Shown here one piece after another: positions 36,857-45,942 of a DNA stretch of 64,000 bases. The stretch comes from a virus, in IMG/VR virus record IMGVR_UViG_3300036770_004732, positions 47,302-111,301 of that record; one strand, given 5' to 3'. The first letter of the stretch is position 1. The number at the start of each line of letters is the position of its first letter. Below the pieces are notes generated by a model, which saw nothing but the letters and a program-made list of their open reading frames with translations, was not told the DNA's origin and made no database searches. The translations under genes were made by a program, and so were the position numbers.

Positions 36857-37545
36857 GAAAAAATTCTACCCCAACCAGTTTTATCCTTATTTTTCTCTAA
36901 CCAACGATATTTAAGAACTTCAACAGGATAAACGACACCTTTACCTTTATTTACTGGTGTAGTATATCCCGTCATTAAATCCCCATATGGATCATTACAG
37001 ATATAAGATTTTCCATCAAGACCTTTTCCTATTACACAAAGCATATGCCCACCAGTAGGTGCAGATAAAGGACCGCGATGAAGGATCCCGATAACAACAG
37101 GTCTCCCAGCGGCAAGCTCCCTATCAAGATCAGCAAAAGTAAGATTGTAACTAAATCGTGACTTAATACCATAACCTTGTAGAACACGGGTCTGAACCGC
37201 GTGATCTGTCGTATCACCGATTGTAAATACTTTGCGAATGTAAGAATCATCACCCTTAGGCCCCTGAAGTGTTCCTGGTTTAAAATACTCTAAACACATT
37301 GCACAGGCAGATGAGTTGCAGGTTCTCTGTGCGTCTCTATAATTATCTGTCTGTGGAAACCAAGGAAAGTTTGGAAGAATGTTTGATTTTGGATGTTCTA
37401 CTTTTGAGCGATAGACCTTCACCCACTCAGAATCATCCTGCATAAACGTGTTAGGCAGAGTATCCTCAAGAATCTGAACTGCTCTAACGTGATTTGGATT
37501 TTTTTCGTCGTAAAATTTAAAAAAGTTATGAAGATCTATTTTCAT
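36853..37545 (-). CDS. C39-like papain-fold peptidase
   Basis: 230 residues. RTCNSSACAMCLEYF holds the probable catalytic Cys with an adjacent Ser/Ala-rich turn; GGHMLCVIG the His; NDPYG the Asn/Asp. FPWFPQTDNYRDA before the Cys matches peptidase_C39_2 proteins. It may cleave peptide cross-links or a fusion partner. ATG at 37545 is preferred to the TTG four codons upstream. Confidence 0.8.
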   Translation of the reverse strand: MKIDLHNFFKFYDEKNPNHVRAVQILEDTLPNTFMQDDSEWVKVYRSKVEHPKSNILPNFPWFPQTDNYRDAQRTCNSSACAMCLEYFKPGTLQGPKGDDSYIRKVFTIGDTTDHAVQTRVLQGYGIKSRFSYNLTFADLDRELAAGRPVVIGILHRGPLSAPTGGHMLCVIGKGLDGKSYICNDPYGDLMTGYTTPVNKGKGVVYPVEVLKYRWLEKNKDKTGWGRIFS

Positions 37546-37568
37546 CTTTGTTCTCAATAAAATCCTAT

Positions 37569-37727
37569 TTATCTAGCATACTCTTCTATTTTGTCCAATA
37601 CTTTGTTAAGATACAAATGAGCAAGTCCTTTAGGATCTGATACCCGAGTTGTGTCTTGATCTAATTGATGCTTATAAGTCAACAATATTCTCTTCATTTC
37701 TTCTTTCGTCAAACTTCCTCTTGGCAT
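37569..37727 (-). CDS. Small hypothetical protein, 52 aa
   Basis: MPRGSLTKEEMKRILLTYKH starts a predicted helical protein ending LDKIEEYAR. It lies between the hli cluster and the peptidase. Function unknown, though its length and charge pattern look like a genuine cyanophage gene. Confidence 0.7.
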   Translation of the reverse strand: MPRGSLTKEEMKRILLTYKHQLDQDTTRVSDPKGLAHLYLNKVLDKIEEYAR

Positions 37728-37771
37728 ATATTAAAAAACTCTACCTTATTTAGAAGACAGAGTAAATATAT

Positions 37772-37897
37772 TTACTTTTTAACATAAACTGGTTGAAGTT
37801 TTCCACCACTTTGATCGTCATCATCAGGTGGTTGTGATAATTTCCATAAAATCAAAACAACCCACAAAACTAAAAGTATTTGTGGTAAAGAAATCAT
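37772..37897 (-). CDS. 41-residue membrane micro-protein after hli
   Basis: MISLPQILLVLWVVLILWKL, then an acidic QPPDDDDQSGG and a basic tail. Starts two bases after the hli stop. One membrane helix; perhaps a thylakoid-targeted partner of the hli proteins, which is only a guess from position. Confidence 0.6.
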   Translation of the reverse strand: MISLPQILLVLWVVLILWKLSQPPDDDDQSGGKLQPVYVKK

Positions 37898-37898
37898 C

Positions 37899-38018
37899 TC
37901 ACCATACTCCCGGAATAATTTGCCCGCTGACCAAATAAGCACCAACAGCGGCAACGAATCCAATCATCGCGGCACGTCCATTCAGGCGCTCTGCTGCTTC
38001 AGTAAAAATTTTGTCCAT
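37899..38018 (-). CDS. hli: High-light-inducible protein (short)
   Basis: 39 residues: MDKIFTEAAERLNGRAAMIG and FVAAVGAYLVSGQIIPGVW. ERLNGRAAMIGF is the chlorophyll-binding ExxNGRxAM signature of the CAB/Hli family. It protects photosystems from excess light. ATTAAGGAG precedes the ATG. Too short for many gene finders. Confidence 0.95.
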   Translation of the reverse strand: MDKIFTEAAERLNGRAAMIGFVAAVGAYLVSGQIIPGVW

Positions 38019-38029
38019 TGTTTTTCTCC

Positions 38030-38116
38030 TTAATAAGTTTCAGAAAGTTTGTTTACAGAGTGTGCGAGAAGCACAAAGAAAGTAATGCTTGTAAGTGTAA
38101 AAACTAATTCAGTCAT
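38030..38116 (-). CDS. 28-residue membrane micro-protein between hli genes
   Basis: MTELVFTLTSITFFVLLAHS then VNKLSETY. One hydrophobic helix. Starts by TGATG overlap with the upstream hli gene and ends 11 nt before the next hli ATG, so all three are one transcript. Possibly a small photosystem-associated subunit. Confidence 0.65.
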   Translation of the reverse strand: MTELVFTLTSITFFVLLAHSVNKLSETY

Positions 38117-38310
38117 CAGAAAATGCCGAAGAAGAACTTACCAGTTGCTGCATAGGAAATAAATCCGGCAATAATTCCCATCATTGCCCAGCGTCCATTG
38201 TAAGTCTCCTTAATTTCGTTAGGGGAATACATACCGTAGTTTTCATAATACATCGTGGGTTCTTTAGCAAACATATTTTGCTGACCCCTCTCATTGGTTG
38301 TGACCGTCAT
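38116..38310 (-). CDS. hli: High-light-inducible protein
   Basis: 64 residues. The C-terminal half holds EIKETYNGRWAMMGIIAGFI, the Hli chlorophyll-binding helix, and ends AATGKFFFGIF. The N-terminal tail is hydrophilic. Promoter at 38338-38366. Works with phage D1 to protect the reaction centre. Confidence 0.95.
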   Translation of the reverse strand: MTVTTNERGQQNMFAKEPTMYYENYGMYSPNEIKETYNGRWAMMGIIAGFISYAATGKFFFGIF

Positions 38311-38337
38311 TTTTGTTTTATTAAGAACTGTTACATA

Positions 38338-38366
38338 ATTATATAGGAAATGTTAAGGAAAGTCAA
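38338..38366 (-). promoter_or_regulatory. hli-cluster sigma70 promoter
   Basis: TTGACT (38361-38366), 17 bp, TATAAT (38338-38343), about 20 nt of leader before the hli ATG. Confidence 0.85.
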
Positions 38367-38404
38367 GGATTTTTGTTGGGGTCTCCTAACATTAATGAGT
38401 ATTT

Positions 38405-39202
38405 TTACTTGCCTTCCCAACCTGGTGGAAGTGTCCCATAATAAGGATCATATTCAAATATTTTATTCCAATCTTCTACATTGGTTGCATCAACTTTCCA
38501 AAAATTCCATAAACTTTCATATGTGTTTTTATGAAAAGTATCAATATGATCAGTATGAATAGATGATCCCAATTCAATCTTATAAAGAAACAATGGAATT
38601 GCAAAAGTATTTCCAGAGTTATAAATCAAGTCATCGGCAACTGCTCTTGGTTTAACTCCGTTATCAATTTTATATTTTTCACCACGAACATGAAGATTAA
38701 TTAATTTTTGTGCATGATGTCGTGTAATTAAATAACATGCAGTAGAAAAATCATTCACAAATCTACGATGAAGATTTAAATGAACTGGAGTAGTGCTAAT
38801 AATTGCAAGTTGAACTACATCATAAGCATATGGGACTTTTCCATAAAAATCCTTCCAAGTGAAAGGCCAATACTGAACTGTACTTAAATCACAGTCATCT
38901 TCCATGATTAAAGCACAAGGATCATTAGTATTTTCCAAAAAATGACATATTGCTTTAAGATGTGAAGTGGTACATCCAACTTCACCAGAACTCATATTAT
39001 CTGGATATCTACCCTTCAAAATATCTCCAAGATCATTACCATCTCTACCATCATAAGCAGAAATTCTTGTGTAATTTTCTATTTCCCAATATTTAAATTG
39101 GTCTTCCATGTATTGCTTTCTTTCTGGTTGACCATCTATATTCAAATAATAAATGGGTGGAAGACCTTTAAGTTTGTATGTAGATTTGTTTTTATCCATC
39201 AT
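38405..39202 (-). CDS. GT25-family glycosyltransferase
   Basis: 265 residues. PIYYLNIDGQPERKQYM opens the domain, VGCTTSHLKAICHFLE is the GT25 SH motif, and CALIMEDDCDLS the metal site. Ends with aromatic YDPYYGTLPPGWEG. LPS-type sugar transfer is the usual family role. Last gene of the minus-strand sugar locus. Confidence 0.85.
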   Translation of the reverse strand: MMDKNKSTYKLKGLPPIYYLNIDGQPERKQYMEDQFKYWEIENYTRISAYDGRDGNDLGDILKGRYPDNMSSGEVGCTTSHLKAICHFLENTNDPCALIMEDDCDLSTVQYWPFTWKDFYGKVPYAYDVVQLAIISTTPVHLNLHRRFVNDFSTACYLITRHHAQKLINLHVRGEKYKIDNGVKPRAVADDLIYNSGNTFAIPLFLYKIELGSSIHTDHIDTFHKNTYESLWNFWKVDATNVEDWNKIFEYDPYYGTLPPGWEGK

Positions 39203-39203
39203 C

Positions 39204-39932
39204 TTATGCAAAAGAGTTTAATATGAAATAAAGAACTTCTACTTTTTTAGACTTTTCAGATGTATTATAATTATTATGCCAAGAGCAAGCGTTCCTAAAG
39301 TGTAGGAACTTCTGATCTAAATGAAGTTCAAATCCATATCCATCATCATTTTCAAGTAAATTTATACCATTAAAAGTATCAGGATACTCTACTTCCGATG
39401 GTTTAAATGCCAACTCTTTAAGAAGGAAATAAGTTCCCCCTCCGGTATCAAGTTGCTCACCTTCAATAGTACAAGGAAGAAAGTTAAATGAAATATTTTT
39501 AACCTTAGAAATATTCAGAATAGTAAGACCTGGCCAAACATAATTAATATGTCCTCTTGATTGAGAACAACCAGAGATATCAAATCCTTCCATATATTCT
39601 TCAAGATTGAATTCATCAATCAAAAACATATCATGATCAACAAGAAGAACATAGTCGTTAAGACATTTTTTTATCATCACATTTTCATATGCCCATGTAA
39701 CAGATAAACCATGATAAAAACTTGGACTTAAATTATCTTCAGACTTATGTGAGTAAAAAGACACTTTCTCTTCCTCACACAGTTGTTTAAATTGATTTAA
39801 ATACTTATCATCCCTATAATCACAGACTGCATTGAATTGATATTCACCAACAAAATATTTTTTAAAAAACTCTATCTGTTTTTTAAACAGATCTGGTCTA
39901 TTAAATACAAAGATAAAAATCTGTGTCTTCAT
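39204..39932 (-). CDS. GT-A-type glycosyltransferase-like protein
   Basis: 242 residues. MKTQIFIFVFNRPDLFKKQI resembles the opening of GT2-like enzymes, and YVLLVDHDMFLID supplies the DxD motif. ATG at 39932 overlaps the end of the epimerase gene. Exact family unclear. Confidence 0.65.
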   Translation of the reverse strand: MKTQIFIFVFNRPDLFKKQIEFFKKYFVGEYQFNAVCDYRDDKYLNQFKQLCEEEKVSFYSHKSEDNLSPSFYHGLSVTWAYENVMIKKCLNDYVLLVDHDMFLIDEFNLEEYMEGFDISGCSQSRGHINYVWPGLTILNISKVKNISFNFLPCTIEGEQLDTGGGTYFLLKELAFKPSEVEYPDTFNGINLLENDDGYGFELHLDQKFLHFRNACSWHNNYNTSEKSKKVEVLYFILNSFA

Positions 39933-40828
39933 AATTGTGCAGAAATCCAATTTTCGAGTTTCATAGTAGGTTCCCAACCAAAAGTCTTACGAAGTTTTTG
40001 ATTATTAGCAAGACTAACTCTTGCTTCTCCTGGACGCGGAGCAATATTTACAGTATGATTAGAAATCATTTTTGCAATTTGATTAACTGAATAATTTGTT
40101 CCAGTGCCAACATTATAAAGTTGTCCAAAAGCATTATCATCAACTTCTCGGATTGCTGCCAAAATATTCGCTTGGCAAACATCTCCAACATAAGTAAAAT
40201 CTCTACGCTGATTTCCATCACCAACAATCGTCAGAGGTTCATTATCTCCTCTTTGGCGTAGAAAAATTCCAATTACAGGAGCATATTGACCCTTAAGAGG
40301 TTGACGCTCACCATAGACATTAAAATATCTAAAAGCAATGGTTGGAAGTCCATAAAGTCTTGTATACATTTTACAAAGTTTTTCGCCATTGACTTTTGAA
40401 ACTGAATAAGGATTCAAACAATCATCAATTTGAGTCTCAACATTTGGAGGTTCATTCATTCCATACCCTGAAGATGTGGAAGAATAGATTACGCGCTTTA
40501 CACCTGCTTCACGAGCACATTGAAGAACAGTTACCGTACCAACCGAGTTAATACTTACTGCTTCAATAGGATTATGAATTGCTGGTTGAATTCGTGCTTC
40601 TGCAGCAATATGAAAAACATAATCTACACCATCATAAAGAGGGCGAGTGTTTTTATAGTCACGAATATCATACTTATAATTTTGTGCTTTATCGTTCCAA
40701 TAAAAGTGATCATGAACATCAGAATATTCATTATCAATCACAACAACTTCATGTCCAAGATCAATCAAACGATCAACAAGATTGGAACCGATAAATCCAG
40801 CACCACCAGTAACTAGTGATTTAGTCAT
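39929..40828 (-). CDS. NAD-dependent sugar epimerase (GalE/SDR type)
   Basis: 299 residues. GGAGFIGSNLVDRL is the Rossmann GxxGxxG site; YSSTSSGYG, and YSVSK as the catalytic YxxxK, follow; RYFNVYGERQP and RRDFTYVGDV bind the nucleotide sugar. Most like UDP-glucose/UDP-glucuronate 4-epimerases. Supplies an activated sugar to the neighbouring transferases. TGATG-type overlap with the upstream gene. Confidence 0.88.
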   Translation of the reverse strand: MTKSLVTGGAGFIGSNLVDRLIDLGHEVVVIDNEYSDVHDHFYWNDKAQNYKYDIRDYKNTRPLYDGVDYVFHIAAEARIQPAIHNPIEAVSINSVGTVTVLQCAREAGVKRVIYSSTSSGYGMNEPPNVETQIDDCLNPYSVSKVNGEKLCKMYTRLYGLPTIAFRYFNVYGERQPLKGQYAPVIGIFLRQRGDNEPLTIVGDGNQRRDFTYVGDVCQANILAAIREVDDNAFGQLYNVGTGTNYSVNQIAKMISNHTVNIAPRPGEARVSLANNQKLRKTFGWEPTMKLENWISAQL

Positions 40829-41469
40829 ACAACTCTCTCAGGTAAAAAATAGTTTTTATTGTAATTAAAGCATTCTTCAGTCGGATAACTTGTCAATGGA
40901 TTCACAGTTCCATGATATCCACTTGTTTGATAGAAGAATGGATCATCAAAAGTATAGACATTAAACCAACGCTGTATCTCAGCAAATCCAATGTCTTGAT
41001 AATCTTCAATTATGTATCCAGCGTGATACGTTATCCTTTGGCACATTCTAACATACTCATCAGTTAGATACAAGACTGAATGTCCACCCAACATATTATA
41101 AGTTCGATACAGATCATCCTTTATATGCTCATATTGAACATATGGTCCAGAATGACCGTTCATTCTCCCCCAAGATGAAATACCAAGATAAACAGCATCA
41201 GCATCATCAGGAACTTCAATCTCTGGACGGAAGTTCTTGATCATACAATCATCTTCAAAAAGAATGAATGGTGGATCAATCTCAGATAATCCCTTATGGT
41301 GAGCAGCAGAGCATCCAGCAACAGGACGATCAGGGCGAGGAACACCCTCTACACGAATAATAGTCTTGAACCCACACTCTTTAAGAATATTTTGCATATT
41401 CTCGTTCTTTTCAGTGTGCTGTTCAAGATTCATATAAACAGCAGGAATTTCTCTAAGATCTAAGTTCAT
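40825..41469 (-). CDS. GT25-like glycosyltransferase
   Basis: 214 residues. IPAVYMNLEQHTEKNENMQN opens, GCSAAHHKGLSEI replaces the usual SH block, and PFILFEDDCMI carries the acidic metal site. Shorter than typical GT25. It overlaps both neighbours. Confidence 0.75.
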   Translation of the reverse strand: MNLDLREIPAVYMNLEQHTEKNENMQNILKECGFKTIIRVEGVPRPDRPVAGCSAAHHKGLSEIDPPFILFEDDCMIKNFRPEIEVPDDADAVYLGISSWGRMNGHSGPYVQYEHIKDDLYRTYNMLGGHSVLYLTDEYVRMCQRITYHAGYIIEDYQDIGFAEIQRWFNVYTFDDPFFYQTSGYHGTVNPLTSYPTEECFNYNKNYFLPERVV

Positions 41470-42148
41470 TGTGATTCTTTTTCAAAGCAATAATTTTTGG
41501 TTCATAAGGATACTGAGGATTATTCATTTGCTCCTCAGCGAAACAGTATGAAGGAGTTAGACTCAATGTAGGTGGGTTATCAATTAGATAACGATTCATT
41601 TGAGATTCATCGTGCCAAAGTGCAATCACATTATTTTCAAGATCCTTTGTTACACGATCAGCAAGAACTTCTGCCATTTCAAGAAATCTTTTGGTAGAAC
41701 CACCGTTGAACCCACCAGCATAATAATGCTCACCTTCTTCACCCACAGGAACATATGCTAACGATTTTGGATTTCTATCATAAGATCTTTCTTCCTTTGG
41801 ATAGAAAGATTGATATGGGTGCATTGTTGCGACCAAATCACTCAAAACTTCATCACCAACTTTATCAACAAGACCCATATCTACATCGAAGTAGAAGCAG
41901 TAATCAAACTGAGAGATAAACTCCTTCTCCTTTACAAAGTAATTGTATCTTTTTAAAGTCGGCATTGGCCAGGGTTCGTGTTCGATCTGACAAACTCTTA
42001 CATTATCAGATGTTTCTACTTCATGGTCTGTAAAAAATAGACATTCAATGTCATGCCCGTTGAGGAAGTTTTCTTCGATATTATCAAGAAGTCTCTCAAC
42101 AAACTGAATATACTTATTTGTTGCGATTGTTAAAATACAGATTTTCAT
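41453..42148 (-). CDS. GT6-family glycosyltransferase (ABO-type fold)
   Basis: 231 residues. MKICILTIATNKYIQFVERL, YCFYFDVDMGLVD (DxD motif), GGFNGGSTKRFLEM and ALWHDESQMNRYLI match the GT6 family of animal blood-group enzymes. GT6 members are rare in bacteria and have been described in a cyanophage. Here DVD is intact. ATG at 42148 chosen. Confidence 0.82.
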   Translation of the reverse strand: MKICILTIATNKYIQFVERLLDNIEENFLNGHDIECLFFTDHEVETSDNVRVCQIEHEPWPMPTLKRYNYFVKEKEFISQFDYCFYFDVDMGLVDKVGDEVLSDLVATMHPYQSFYPKEERSYDRNPKSLAYVPVGEEGEHYYAGGFNGGSTKRFLEMAEVLADRVTKDLENNVIALWHDESQMNRYLIDNPPTLSLTPSYCFAEEQMNNPQYPYEPKIIALKKNHNELRS

Positions 42149-42855
42149 TTTTGAACCAAAATCCAAGTTTGCGATTGGCAATGTTCTACATTTTCAATTA
42201 TATCATTAGTCATAACATCTCTAGTGTTTGGCCAACCAAAATGCGTAAAGATATGATTAATGTATGATAAATTTCCCCAATATCCACATTCAAGAACATT
42301 AAATCCAACACTTACACTCAAAGAACAAAGTCCACTTGGAGTGATACCCCAAAAATGAAATGGAACTTGATGAGGAATATTAATTGTAGGAACAGTTGTA
42401 TAAAGATAACCACCAGGTTTAAGGTGATTATATAAATTTTTCATACTGACGAAAGGATTATACAAATGCTCCAAAGTTTGATTAAAAATAATCATATCAT
42501 AATCTTTATCATCTAGATTCATAGTATGAAGATCATATTTCTGGTCTATGAGATAATCACAAACTGTAATACTATCATACTCAATATGTTCCAATTCACA
42601 ATCGGTTGCACAAGTTGATAGTAATTTACCTACATGTTTTAAATTATATTTTTCAATCCATTCCTTATAGTCAAATAAAGATGCTAATCGCGGAAAGTCT
42701 GCAGGAAACCACCTTGCTTTTTCATCATCAGAAAGTTTATGATATTCATCATTTGCTTTTCTAAAGTATTCTTCAGGTTTAACAACATGCTTTTTATAAA
42801 GTTCGTCAATTTCATCAATCGACAAAAGGTTAACTTCAAAATAATGTTTTTTCAT
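42145..42855 (-). CDS. SAM-dependent methyltransferase (class I)
   Basis: 236 residues. MIIFNQTLEHLYNPFVSMKN and LKPGGYLYTTVP are motifs of Methyltransf_11/23-type enzymes; the usual GxGxG loop is weak (KLLSTCATDCELEHIEY). It probably methylates a sugar or is a degraded variant. ATGA overlap with the next gene. Confidence 0.75.
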   Translation of the reverse strand: MKKHYFEVNLLSIDEIDELYKKHVVKPEEYFRKANDEYHKLSDDEKARWFPADFPRLASLFDYKEWIEKYNLKHVGKLLSTCATDCELEHIEYDSITVCDYLIDQKYDLHTMNLDDKDYDMIIFNQTLEHLYNPFVSMKNLYNHLKPGGYLYTTVPTINIPHQVPFHFWGITPSGLCSLSVSVGFNVLECGYWGNLSYINHIFTHFGWPNTRDVMTNDIIENVEHCQSQTWILVQK

Positions 42856-43466
42856 TTCTTTTTAATATAAAGTGCATCTCCCCAAGTATCTCCCTGCCAA
42901 CTTACTTCAACTCTTTTCATATTATATTCCAAAAGAAAATCATCTATTTCTTGTATATATGCATTATTTTCATAGACTTCATCACGGTTAACTTCACAGT
43001 AAACATAATCTATATACTCCAATGTTTTTTTTGCACCCTTTAAAACTTCCAGTTCATAACCTTGAACATCCATATTTAAAAAATTAAAATTTTTATAATT
43101 ATAACTATCTAATGTTTTTAGTTCTACACTTTCTTTTACATTAAAAGTAATATCTCTATATTGAGTTAAATGCTTTTTTGGTTTTAAAATAGAACTGCTC
43201 AACCCTTTATTACTACTAACATACATGTCAACAGTTCCTTCTGTAGAACCAAGAGCAACTTGATGTCCCCAAATATTAGCATTTAAATTGCGAACATTTC
43301 TTTCAAGAGTAGTAAAATTATTCACCAATGGTTCAAAAATTGCAATATTTTGAATTCCAGTTTCAACATATTCACAAATTTCTTCGCCAAAATGACCACC
43401 AACGTGGATTATACCACTTATATCCATTTTGTAATTATTTTTTATTTGAGTAAAACTAATTAACAT
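42852..43466 (-). CDS. FkbM-family methyltransferase
   Basis: 204 residues. IIHVGGHFGEEICEYV is the SAM-binding loop, FEPL the acidic site, FLNMDVQGYELEVLKGA the FkbM signature, and YVYCEVNRDEVY the end block. O-methylates sugars in surface polysaccharides. Confidence 0.88.
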   Translation of the reverse strand: MLISFTQIKNNYKMDISGIIHVGGHFGEEICEYVETGIQNIAIFEPLVNNFTTLERNVRNLNANIWGHQVALGSTEGTVDMYVSSNKGLSSSILKPKKHLTQYRDITFNVKESVELKTLDSYNYKNFNFLNMDVQGYELEVLKGAKKTLEYIDYVYCEVNRDEVYENNAYIQEIDDFLLEYNMKRVEVSWQGDTWGDALYIKKK

Positions 43467-44347
43467 TTTTTACAAATCCTATTTGCTATAGTATTTAAAC
43501 ATCCATCCCAGGTTAAGTATTTCTCATAAACTTGTTGCCCATAATCAATCATATCTTGATATTTACCACTCTCCAATAAGTCATCAACTTTCTTCGGAAT
43601 AGATTTGATTTGATCTTCATTAATTAATAAAGAAACTTTATCCCATTCAATAACATCACTAAATGGTAACCAAAATTCATCACTAATATAAATTGGAATA
43701 CATTGCATCTGAATTGCCTCATACATTCTATAAGACGCTGGACCATACCCTCTAGGAGAAAGAGCAAAAACAGAATTATAGAGTATTTCTCTAAATTTTT
43801 GAGTTCTATTTGGATCGTGTGAATTGATAAAAAATTCATATCCATCCAAACCATTAAGACACTCATACATTTTTTTACGTATAGGGTGTGTTTCTACACC
43901 CGCAAATCCTACTTTATTTTGTCTAATTTCCTTTGGTGTACCACTATGAGGATCGCACAAGAGTGGTATTGGTTCATATACTGAATTTTTACCAAGAGGA
44001 GAATTAAAATTCCCCGAAGACCCAAATATTAAACAATCATCTATTGGAATCAGTGTTCCACCATCATATTGAACGATAGTAAAAAACTTTTCATCTGGAT
44101 ATTTTTGAATTACTCCATTACAAAAATCAACCAAAGGTTGAATATTTTGACCATATTCACCCCCAGGATTAATGTGCCAAGAAGTCCACTGAATCGGTAT
44201 ATAAATGTAATCAGATTCTAATTCCATTTTAGTAGAAAAAAAGTTATATGCTCTTTCTTCTATCATAGGATTCCATCCCTGGTGGGGTGGATATACTACC
44301 GGCATTTTGGGTAAAAATTTTTCTGGGGTATCTAAAATACGTATCAT
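43460..44347 (-). CDS. Exostosin-like (GT47) glycosyltransferase
   Basis: 295 residues. The C-terminal half FALSPRGYGPASYRMYEAIQ and CIPIYISDEFWLPFSDVIEW is the exostosin-family signature. The N-terminal PPHQGWNPMIEERAYNFF is family-typical. Such proteins are found in cyanophage sugar loci. Overlaps both neighbours by 4-7 bp. Confidence 0.88.
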   Translation of the reverse strand: MIRILDTPEKFLPKMPVVYPPHQGWNPMIEERAYNFFSTKMELESDYIYIPIQWTSWHINPGGEYGQNIQPLVDFCNGVIQKYPDEKFFTIVQYDGGTLIPIDDCLIFGSSGNFNSPLGKNSVYEPIPLLCDPHSGTPKEIRQNKVGFAGVETHPIRKKMYECLNGLDGYEFFINSHDPNRTQKFREILYNSVFALSPRGYGPASYRMYEAIQMQCIPIYISDEFWLPFSDVIEWDKVSLLINEDQIKSIPKKVDDLLESGKYQDMIDYGQQVYEKYLTWDGCLNTIANRICKKC

Positions 44348-45093
44348 AAGTCTAAAATTAAATTTTGATAATAATCAACAGATTTCTGCGAATTTCCTCC
44401 ACAAGAGTGCCAATTGCTATCTTGGCGAAGTCTATGATTATGACGAAGTTTATCAACCACTTTGAATTCGCCACCATTCTTTAACCAAAAATAATAACAG
44501 GCAGCAGTATCTGCATGAAGCAAAGGAATAGAGGTATCTTGAAAAGGTTTTTCTAAGAAATCAAGATATGTTTGACGATTAAAAATATAATTACCACTAT
44601 TCAAAAACCATCCAAACCATTTTGTTTTTTTAATTAAAGCATCCTTTGATTCTTCGATTCCTATGGTTTCATATTTAAAACTATAATCGGAAATTGTTTC
44701 ATAGTCAACATTATTATCAGTTTTACAAAACAATTGACGTGGAGAATAACAAATTAAAGGGTTATCATCTGAAATTGTTCTAATAATCTGATATGTTTCT
44801 TCAAAGGGGTGATTATCACTATCCAACATATAAATCCAATCATTGGCACAATTTTTAACAGTAACATACTTATTTCTAAATGCTCCAAGATTTAATTTAT
44901 TTCTAAACAATTTAATTTTATTCGAGTTCAAATTGTCAATAATTTCTATTAGTTTTTGAAAATGATATTCATTCGAACAGTCATCATTAACAACAATTTC
45001 AGAAACAAAATCATCATCAATGGCATATTTAATACAATCAGTAAAATACTGAGATGTATTATAAAAAGGAATTGCAAGAGTAACGTTTTTCAT
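44344..45093 (-). CDS. GT2 glycosyltransferase
   Basis: 249 residues. VTLAIPFYNTSQYFTDCIKY, EIVVNDDCSNE and WIYMLDSDNHPFEE (DxD) are GT2 motifs. ATGA overlaps on both sides put it in the main sugar operon. Confidence 0.9.
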   Translation of the reverse strand: MKNVTLAIPFYNTSQYFTDCIKYAIDDDFVSEIVVNDDCSNEYHFQKLIEIIDNLNSNKIKLFRNKLNLGAFRNKYVTVKNCANDWIYMLDSDNHPFEETYQIIRTISDDNPLICYSPRQLFCKTDNNVDYETISDYSFKYETIGIEESKDALIKKTKWFGWFLNSGNYIFNRQTYLDFLEKPFQDTSIPLLHADTAACYYFWLKNGGEFKVVDKLRHNHRLRQDSNWHSCGGNSQKSVDYYQNLILDL

Positions 45094-45941
45094 AAAACTT
45101 TTCCAAAGAACTCAATAACATGGTCAATATTTGGTGATTTACTGAATGTTGGTGCATTCAAAATTTTTTGGGCAAGAATATCATCCTGATCAACTTGAAT
45201 CACTCTTTCAACCAAAGTATCAATAGATTCGAAATCTTTCAAATTAATACAACATTCGGGATTAAACTCTAATCCCCAAACTTCATTATCAGAATGATAA
45301 ATTGGAATATTACCTGCAATTCTTGCGTGCATAAGTTTTTCAGTGTACCAACCCGGATGAATTGTTCCCTCATAGCAAATAGAAAATTTATAATCAGAAA
45401 TTACTTCTAATTTATGATGCTCACCATCAGGAATTCGGTTACTTGCCCCATAAGTATCAACTGTTTTATATTGACTCAATTTTGCAATTGTATCCAATCT
45501 GTTCTGAAATGGACTATTAAACATTATAGCACAGAACTTATTTTTTGGTTTTGATGAATAAGGATTTGGCCGATCAAAATAATCCAAAGGAATTAACCAG
45601 TCTGGATTATCATAAGATCCTACATTAAACCAATCCACATAAAAATACCATAGAGGTATTCTGAAGTTGCGTCCATTATAGTCATCATAGTCAGAACAGA
45701 GACTATATTCTGCCTGATCATAACGACCCGTAGGACGATTGTTTTCCCCAATAAAACAAAACTTTCGACAATTATATTGACGATGAGAGTCTCCAAACTC
45801 ACCGTAAATAATCAAATCTGCTTCATGTGGTCCGGTAACTTGAACATTCTCCTTTGCTTTTTTAATGCAATGAATTAGAAAATTATTATATGGGTTAAAT
45901 GCCTTAGGTGCTCCCCAAAAATCAATAAATGCTATTTTCAT
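45090..45941 (-). CDS. GT10 alpha-1,3-fucosyltransferase-like
   Basis: 283 residues. FSICYEGTIHPGWYTEKLMH followed by ARIAGNIPIYHSD is the GT10 GDP-fucose-binding region. The N-terminal half is the variable acceptor domain. It would use GDP-fucose made by the gmd/fcl pair at 50.7-52.7 kb. Confidence 0.87.
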   Translation of the reverse strand: MKIAFIDFWGAPKAFNPYNNFLIHCIKKAKENVQVTGPHEADLIIYGEFGDSHRQYNCRKFCFIGENNRPTGRYDQAEYSLCSDYDDYNGRNFRIPLWYFYVDWFNVGSYDNPDWLIPLDYFDRPNPYSSKPKNKFCAIMFNSPFQNRLDTIAKLSQYKTVDTYGASNRIPDGEHHKLEVISDYKFSICYEGTIHPGWYTEKLMHARIAGNIPIYHSDNEVWGLEFNPECCINLKDFESIDTLVERVIQVDQDDILAQKILNAPTFSKSPNIDHVIEFFGKVL

Positions 45942-45942
45942 T

